DNA of 64,000 bases, taken from an uncultured Paracoccaceae bacterium. Lineage in GTDB: Bacteria; Pseudomonadota; Alphaproteobacteria; Rhodobacterales; Rhodobacteraceae. The position numbers were made by a program, and so were the translations under genes. Positions 60,132 through 64,000 of this stretch are shown here, in pieces. Numbering within the stretch: the first letter of the stretch is position 1; the number at the start of each line of letters is the position of its first letter. The notes beneath the pieces were generated by a model. It was not told where the DNA came from. It saw nothing but the letters and a program-made list of their open reading frames with translations, and did not search any database. The stretch spans positions 8,214-72,213 of the forward strand of contig CALBSG010000110.1 in the NCBI GenBank assembly GCA_937927675.1. Direction: 5' to 3'.

Positions 60132-60371
60132 ATGGCGATGCCAATCCCCCCTGATACAGCCCGCCTTTCTGCAAATAGCAGGTCTTTTTTCCCGCTTTTT
60201 GGCGATTCTGGCCGTTATGGGCTGGCGCTCTTGGCGCACGGCGTGCTGCCGGAACACATCATGGCCGGCGGCGTTGACATGGTACCGCGTTCAGGCGCCG
60301 GGGCCATGACCATGGTTCTTGATCTGGTGATCTTATCGCCGATCCCGGCGCTAAAACGGGCGCTGTCCTAA
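60132..60371 (+). CDS. Doubtful small reading frame, 79 residues
   Basis: An open frame preceded by a GGGGG stretch. Its translation starts AMPIPPDTARLSANSRSFFP and has a moderately hydrophobic C-terminal third (GAMTMVLDLVILSPIPALK), which could be a weak membrane or amphipathic segment. I recognise no family. It fills most of an otherwise empty stretch, and its codon use looks ordinary, but chance open frames of this length are frequent in high-GC DNA. Convergent with the monooxygenase gene, whose stop is 16 bp away. Confidence 0.25.
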   Translation: MAMPIPPDTARLSANSRSFFPLFGDSGRYGLALLAHGVLPEHIMAGGVDMVPRSGAGAMTMVLDLVILSPIPALKRALS

Positions 60372-60387
60372 CGCCCGCGTCGCGCCT

Positions 60388-60714
60388 CTATCGGGTAAAC
60401 TGATAGGCGCGCTCAATTCGCCCAACGCGCACGGCATAGGCGGCATACCAATCGGACTGCCCGCGACGCTGCGCCTCCAGATGGTCAACCTCAGCCTTCC
60501 ACGCGCGGATGCTGGCCTCATCAGCCCAAAAGGAATTGGTGATGCCAAAACCGTCTGCGCCGCGCGCTGATTCCACCCCCAGATAGCCGGGCTGCTTGGC
60601 CGCCAAGGCCACCATCGCATCGGCCATCGCGCCGTAGCCATCATCACCGCCCGTGCGCTGATTGGCGAAGGTCACGACGTAATAGGGCGGTGCGGGCAAT
60701 TGGGCTAGGGGCAT
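60388..60714 (-). CDS. Antibiotic biosynthesis monooxygenase (ABM) domain protein
   Basis: A 108-residue protein with a dimeric alpha-beta barrel fold. The blocks PPYYVVTFANQRTGGDDGYG, KQPGYLGVESARGADGFGIT and SFWADEASIRAWKAEVDHLE followed by WYAAYAVRVGRIERAY match the ABM family. Members are heme-degrading or quinone-type monooxygenases, or unknown. ATG 60714 has a GGAG site. It is 28 bp downstream of znuB on the same strand, so it may be read with the zinc operon. Confidence 0.85.
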   Translation of the reverse strand: MPLAQLPAPPYYVVTFANQRTGGDDGYGAMADAMVALAAKQPGYLGVESARGADGFGITNSFWADEASIRAWKAEVDHLEAQRRGQSDWYAAYAVRVGRIERAYQFTR

Positions 60715-60742
60715 GGGCGGCTCCGTCTGTTATGGCGGCAGG

Positions 60743-61534
60743 CTAGCCCCGTCGCAACTGCGCCGCAACCGCCGCCAGCGCAAAAATCATCGCAGCGGCG
60801 GCAACGATGGACGGGCCAGCATCGGTGTCTTGCCACAAGGAAAGCTGAAGCCCGAAAAAGGCTGCAAGCCCGCCGATCCCGGTGGCCAGTGCCGCCATCG
60901 CCTCGGGCGCGCGCGACAGCGCGCGGGCGGCGGCGGCGGGGATGATAAGCATTGCCGCAATCAGAAGCGCGCCGACAACCTTGATTGCGACCGCCACCAC
61001 AAGCGCCAAAGCCACCGTCAGCACCAGGCGTTCCCGGTTGGGGTTCAGCCCCGCCGCATGGGCCAATTCTTCCGACAGGGTGGCGGTGAGCAACGCCTGC
61101 CAGCGCCACACCAGCAAGGCCAGCACCAAAGCCGCCCCACCCCAGATCAACGCCAGATCGGCGCGCGACACCACAAGGATATCGCCGAACAGATAGGCGG
61201 ACAGGTCGGTCCGAACCCCCGGCACGAAGGAAATCGCCACCAGACCAAAGGCCAGCGCCGAATGGGCCAAGACACCCAGCGTGGTATCCATCGCCCAGCC
61301 CTTGGCCGCGAGCGTTGACACCGTCAGCGCCATGGCCAAGGCGACCCCCAGAACCCCAAGCGTCAGGGGCAGTTGAAACGCCAGCGCCACGGCGACGCCC
61401 AAGATCGCGGCATGGCTGGTGGCATCGCCGAAATAGGCCATCCGCCGCCAAACGACAAAGCTGCCCAATGGCCCGGTGGCCAGCGCCAGCCCAAGGCCGG
61501 CCAAAAGTGCGCGGGTGGTGAAATCATCCAGCAT
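60743..61534 (-). CDS. znuB: ZnuB, zinc ABC transporter permease
   Basis: A 263-residue inner-membrane permease with about eight helices, starting LDDFTTRALLAGLGLALATG. The blocks GSFVVWRRMAYFGDATSHAA and VGALLIAAMLIIPAAAARAL are diagnostic of the zinc/manganese ABC-3 permease family. ATG 61534 gives the conserved start; ATG 61546, with four extra residues, is possible. The gene overlaps znuC by 11 bp. Confidence 0.94.
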   Translation of the reverse strand: MLDDFTTRALLAGLGLALATGPLGSFVVWRRMAYFGDATSHAAILGVAVALAFQLPLTLGVLGVALAMALTVSTLAAKGWAMDTTLGVLAHSALAFGLVAISFVPGVRTDLSAYLFGDILVVSRADLALIWGGAALVLALLVWRWQALLTATLSEELAHAAGLNPNRERLVLTVALALVVAVAIKVVGALLIAAMLIIPAAAARALSRAPEAMAALATGIGGLAAFFGLQLSLWQDTDAGPSIVAAAAMIFALAAVAAQLRRG

Positions 61535-62300
61535 GGTGATGCTCATGGCTGTGAGGGTGCGAATGGTCATGGCCATGCCCATGGTCGTGATCGTGGCCAT
61601 GGTCGTGTTCATGCTGGTACAGCGCCAAGGCGCCCTTGGTGCCAAGACCGAACAAGGCCCGATATTCCGGGGCATTGGACACCACCCGCGGGGTGCCTTC
61701 GCAGCACACGTGGCCGTTGAGACAGATCACCCGATCTGAGGCGGCCATGACGACATGCAGATCATGGCTGACCATCAACACGGCCGCGCCTGTCTCGGCC
61801 CGGACGGTTTCGATCAGCTGATAAAACGCCGCCTCACCGGACTGGTCCAGACCTTGGGTCGGCTCATCAAGGATCAAAAGCTGCGGATCAGAAAGCAGCG
61901 CACGCGCCAAGAGCACGCGCTGGAACTGCCCGCCCGACAGGGCCGACATCTGCCGCGCGCCAAGCCCCGCAACCCCGACCCGCGCCAAGGCCGCCTCGGC
62001 AGCGGCATCGCTGACCCGCAGCGGCAGCGACAGAAACCGCCGCACCGTCAAGGGCATCGACCGATCCACCGCCAGCTTTTGTGGCACATAGCCTAAGCGC
62101 AGCCCATCGGCCCGCATCACGCGACCATGGGTCAAAGGCACCAGTCCCAAAATTGCCCGGATCAACGTCGATTTGCCCGAACCATTGGGGCCAAGAATGG
62201 TCACGATCTCGCCCGGACGGACGCGGAGCGACACGTCATGCAGCACCTCGGCTCCGCCAAAGCGCACGCAGATATGGTCAGCGGAAATCAGCGGCGTCAT
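61524..62300 (-). CDS. znuC: ZnuC, zinc ABC transporter ATPase
   Basis: A 258-residue ATPase with Walker A GPNGSGKST, signature LSGGQFQR and Walker B LLILDEPTQGLDQ. The last 30 residues form a histidine- and aspartate-rich tail (HEHDHGHDHDHG and more), which fits zinc or nickel binding and is common in alphaproteobacterial ZnuC. The start overlaps the zur stop (ATGA). It provides energy for import through ZnuB. Confidence 0.95.
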   Translation of the reverse strand: MTPLISADHICVRFGGAEVLHDVSLRVRPGEIVTILGPNGSGKSTLIRAILGLVPLTHGRVMRADGLRLGYVPQKLAVDRSMPLTVRRFLSLPLRVSDAAAEAALARVGVAGLGARQMSALSGGQFQRVLLARALLSDPQLLILDEPTQGLDQSGEAAFYQLIETVRAETGAAVLMVSHDLHVVMAASDRVICLNGHVCCEGTPRVVSNAPEYRALFGLGTKGALALYQHEHDHGHDHDHGHGHDHSHPHSHEHHHAG

Positions 62301-62809
62301 GCGGCAACCTTGCAAGCGGGGCAAAGGCCCAAAGCTTCGACATTGGCACGCTCCACGGCAAAGCCGGTATGTGCAGCGGCGTGGGACAGGGCCTCCATCA
62401 CGGGGGCGGCAGGGGCCTCGGCCACTGTGCTGCAAACCCGGCAGATCAGAAAGGCCGGGGCATGCGCCTCGCCGGGATGCATACAGGCGACAAAGGCGTT
62501 TAGGCGGCGGATACGGTGAGCAAACCCTTGATCTTCCAGAAACTCCAGCGCGCGATAGACAACGGGGGGCTGATTGCCGAACCCCTCGGCCGCCAAACGG
62601 TTCAGCACATCATAGGCGCCCAAAGCCTTGTGCGCCTCCAGAAGGATTTCAAGCACCCGACGGCGTACCGGCGTCAGCCGCGCCCCGCGCGTTGCCGCCA
62701 AGTCTTCGGCGCGCGCCAGCGCATCGGTGCGGCAATGGGCATGATCATGAGCGGCAAACGCCAGATCCGGCGTCTGGCAACTGGGGCAGGTTTCGGCATG
62801 GGAGGGCAT
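62297..62809 (-). CDS. zur: Zur, zinc uptake repressor (Fur family)
   Basis: A 170-residue Fur-family repressor. The DNA-binding domain includes RLTPVRRRVLEILLEAHKAL and QPPVVYRALEFLEDQGFAHR; the C-terminal domain has structural zinc cysteines CRVC and CPAC. An N-terminal CPSC plus a HDHAHC extension is richer in metal ligands than usual. ATG 62809 was chosen; the longer frame would run back through the operator. It is cotranscribed with znuC and znuB and is divergent from znuA, so it should regulate itself. Confidence 0.94.
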   Translation of the reverse strand: MPSHAETCPSCQTPDLAFAAHDHAHCRTDALARAEDLAATRGARLTPVRRRVLEILLEAHKALGAYDVLNRLAAEGFGNQPPVVYRALEFLEDQGFAHRIRRLNAFVACMHPGEAHAPAFLICRVCSTVAEAPAAPVMEALSHAAAHTGFAVERANVEALGLCPACKVAA

Positions 62810-62823
62810 GAGGTGGCCTTGAC

Positions 62824-62840
62824 ATGTGATAATATAACAT
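62824..62840. promoter_or_regulatory. Zur box in the zur-znuA intergenic region
   Basis: ATGTGATAATATAACAT is a 17-bp dyad with one mismatch from the perfect palindrome ATGTTATA-A-TATAACAT, the form of alphaproteobacterial Zur sites. It sits 15 bp from the zur start and 40 bp from the znuA start, so one site could repress both. Confidence 0.82.
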
Positions 62841-62879
62841 ACATACCGCCCGTCACCCAAGAAAGCAAAGGCCGTTTCC

Positions 62880-63767
62880 ATGCGTTATATCATATCCTTC
62901 CTTTTGGCCAGCATTGCCCCCGCCTATGCCGACGTGCCCCGCGTGGTGACAGACCTGCCGCCGGTACACTCGCTGGTGTCGCAGGTGATGGGCGACCTCG
63001 GCCAACCACAGCTGTTGTTGGAACGCGGGGCCAATGCGCATGACTTCCAGATGCGCCCCTCTCAGGCGGCGGCCTTGCAAGAGGCAGAGCTGGTGGTCTG
63101 GGTCGGACCGGAAATGACGCCGTGGCTGGACCGGGCGCTCTTGGGCCTCTCCGGTGCGCGCCAGTTGCAACTTTTGGCCGATGCAAAGACATACCGGCAG
63201 GATTACGGCACGACCCACGGCAACCACGATGACGAAGATGACCCTGAACACATCGGCCTTGACCCGCATGCTTGGCTTGACCCCACCAATGCGGTGGTTT
63301 GGCTTGACCTGATCGCCGACAACCTCGCAACGCTCGATCCCGAACATGCGGCGACCTATATCGGCAACGCGGCCCGCGCGAAAACCGATCTGGCCCTGCT
63401 GGATGCAAGGATTGCCGCGCAACTGGCCCCGGAAAGGGGCAAATGGCTGGTGGTTTACCATGACGCCTACGGCTATTTCTCTCACCATTACGGGTTGACC
63501 GTCGTCGCCGCCCTTGCCGAAGGCGATGCGGCCGGTCCGGGTGCACAGCACATCGCCCAGATCGAGGCGCTGCTGCGCACAGGCAAAATTTGCCTGTTTT
63601 CCGAGGTAAACCACGATCCCAAACTTGTCACCCAACTGGCAAACGCCAGCGGGCTTCGCTCCGCCGGGGCGCTGGACCCCGAGGGGGCATCCTATGACCT
63701 TGGCCCCGCGCTTTACGGTCAGCTGCTGCGTGGATTGGCCGACAGCATCGCCGCTTGTGGCAAGTAA
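62880..63767 (+). CDS. znuA: ZnuA, periplasmic zinc-binding protein
   Basis: A 295-residue zinc-binding protein. A short signal peptide (ISFLLASIAPAYA) precedes the mature chain. Metal-ligand regions are GANAHDFQMRPS (His), LDPHAWLDP (His), YHDAYGYFSHHYG (His) and DPEGASYDLG (Asp/Glu). A His/Asp-rich loop (THGNHDDEDDPEH), typical of ZnuA as distinct from manganese-binding homologues, lies before the second ligand. It is divergent from zur and controlled by the shared Zur box. Confidence 0.94.
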   Translation: MRYIISFLLASIAPAYADVPRVVTDLPPVHSLVSQVMGDLGQPQLLLERGANAHDFQMRPSQAAALQEAELVVWVGPEMTPWLDRALLGLSGARQLQLLADAKTYRQDYGTTHGNHDDEDDPEHIGLDPHAWLDPTNAVVWLDLIADNLATLDPEHAATYIGNAARAKTDLALLDARIAAQLAPERGKWLVVYHDAYGYFSHHYGLTVVAALAEGDAAGPGAQHIAQIEALLRTGKICLFSEVNHDPKLVTQLANASGLRSAGALDPEGASYDLGPALYGQLLRGLADSIAACGK

Positions 63768-63818
63768 GCTTGCCAAACAGGGCGCCCCCAGCCAGTCTGC
63801 GCGCGAAATGGGGGCGCT

Positions 63819-64000
63819 ATGGCACAGGTAAATGAGTTCGGAACGACCGCAGACGGGCGGGCGGTGCAGAAGATCACGCTGACCAGCGGCGATCTGACGG
63901 CCAACCTGCTGACCTGGGGGGCAGTGGTGCAATCGGTGCGACTGACCGGCGTCGGCCATGATCTGACGCTCGGCTCTGACCGGCTGGCTGATTACGAAGA
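63819..64000 (+). CDS. Aldose 1-epimerase (galactose mutarotase), N-terminal part; cut by window end
   Basis: The first 60 residues of a reading frame that continues beyond the window. The start is ATG 63819 with a GGGGG site, 51 bp after znuA. The sequence VNEFGTTADGRAVQKITLTS followed by LTANLLTWGAVVQSVRLTG and DLTLGSDRLADYE matches the N-terminus of GalM-type mutarotases, which interconvert alpha and beta anomers of sugars. The catalytic histidine and glutamate lie outside the window. Confidence 0.82.
   Translation, partial: MAQVNEFGTTADGRAVQKITLTSGDLTANLLTWGAVVQSVRLTGVGHDLTLGSDRLADYE

Noticed and set aside
57879..60371. An 830-codon open frame on the plus strand antisense to the DMGDH-like gene
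   Set aside because: The long part is a shadow of the minus-strand gene; only the last 79 codons lie outside it and were kept as a doubtful small frame.
1..64000. tRNA, rRNA, CRISPR array, prophage or insertion sequence
   Set aside because: No T-loop consensus (GGTTCGAATC-like) with matching acceptor stem, no regularly spaced repeats, and no transposase, integrase or phage protein were found.

Overview
This is a high-GC chromosomal segment (most genes look about 62-67% GC by eye). It fits a denitrifying or facultatively anaerobic alphaproteobacterium of the Rhodobacterales/Paracoccaceae (Paracoccus/Rhodobacter/Gemmobacter-like). The evidence is the Paracoccus-style order nirS-E-C-F-DL-G-H-J-N divergent from nirI/nirX, a complete cNor operon norCBQDEF, HisZ with short-form HisG, a cytochrome c2-like protein, DUF1489 and class II NrdJ. 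I see no prophage, insertion sequence, CRISPR array, rRNA or tRNA. Two partial genes touch the edges: a GlxA-type AraC regulator on the left and an aldose 1-epimerase on the right.

Layout. 1-7.2 kb: regulators, a proline-racemase-family enzyme, a ModE-like regulator with modABC (molybdate uptake), and an aldehyde dehydrogenase. 7.2-27.9 kb: the denitrification island. The minus-strand operon nirSECF(DL)GHJN makes cytochrome cd1 nitrite reductase and its heme d1; a small membrane protein and a cytochrome c2-like gene are added at its end. The plus-strand operon nirI-nnrS-nirX is divergent from nirS. Next come norCBQDEF for NO reduction, then on the minus strand an NnrR/Dnr-type NO-responsive regulator with a DUF4202 gene. 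Near-identical TTGAC-N4-GTTAA sites lie in the nirS/nirI divergent promoter region and upstream of norC, so one regulator probably controls nitrite and NO reduction together. 28-42 kb: housekeeping genes, including B12-dependent ribonucleotide reductase nrdJ, hisS-hisZ-hisG, slyX, exporters, a divergent LysR/EamA pair, a GFA-fold protein and dnaE.

42.4-51.9 kb: xdhABC (xanthine dehydrogenase and its maturation factor) runs with overlapping or short junctions into a BMP-type ABC importer (ATPase, two permeases, binding protein). This reads as one purine uptake and oxidation operon ending at a strong intrinsic terminator. XDH needs the molybdenum cofactor, so the modABC system in the same window supplies its metal. 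52-57.4 kb: an SQR-like flavoprotein, an aldo/keto reductase / FAD oxidoreductase / DUF938 operon, an AhpD-like protein behind an FNR-type site, and a GH25 lysozyme lipoprotein. 57.4-60.7 kb: a large dimethylglycine/sarcosine dehydrogenase-like protein and a small monooxygenase-fold protein. 60.7-63.8 kb: the zinc uptake locus zur-znuC-znuB divergent from znuA, with a near-perfect Zur box between them.

Most genes belong to known families. The least explained items are the small membrane protein at the end of the nir operon, the DUF4202 gene coupled to the NO regulator, an 82-bp nested inverted repeat near 56.4 kb, a repeated TTTTCG-centred palindrome, a structured nrdJ leader, and a low-GC patch inside hisS. 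All identifications were made by reading the translations; no database search was run.
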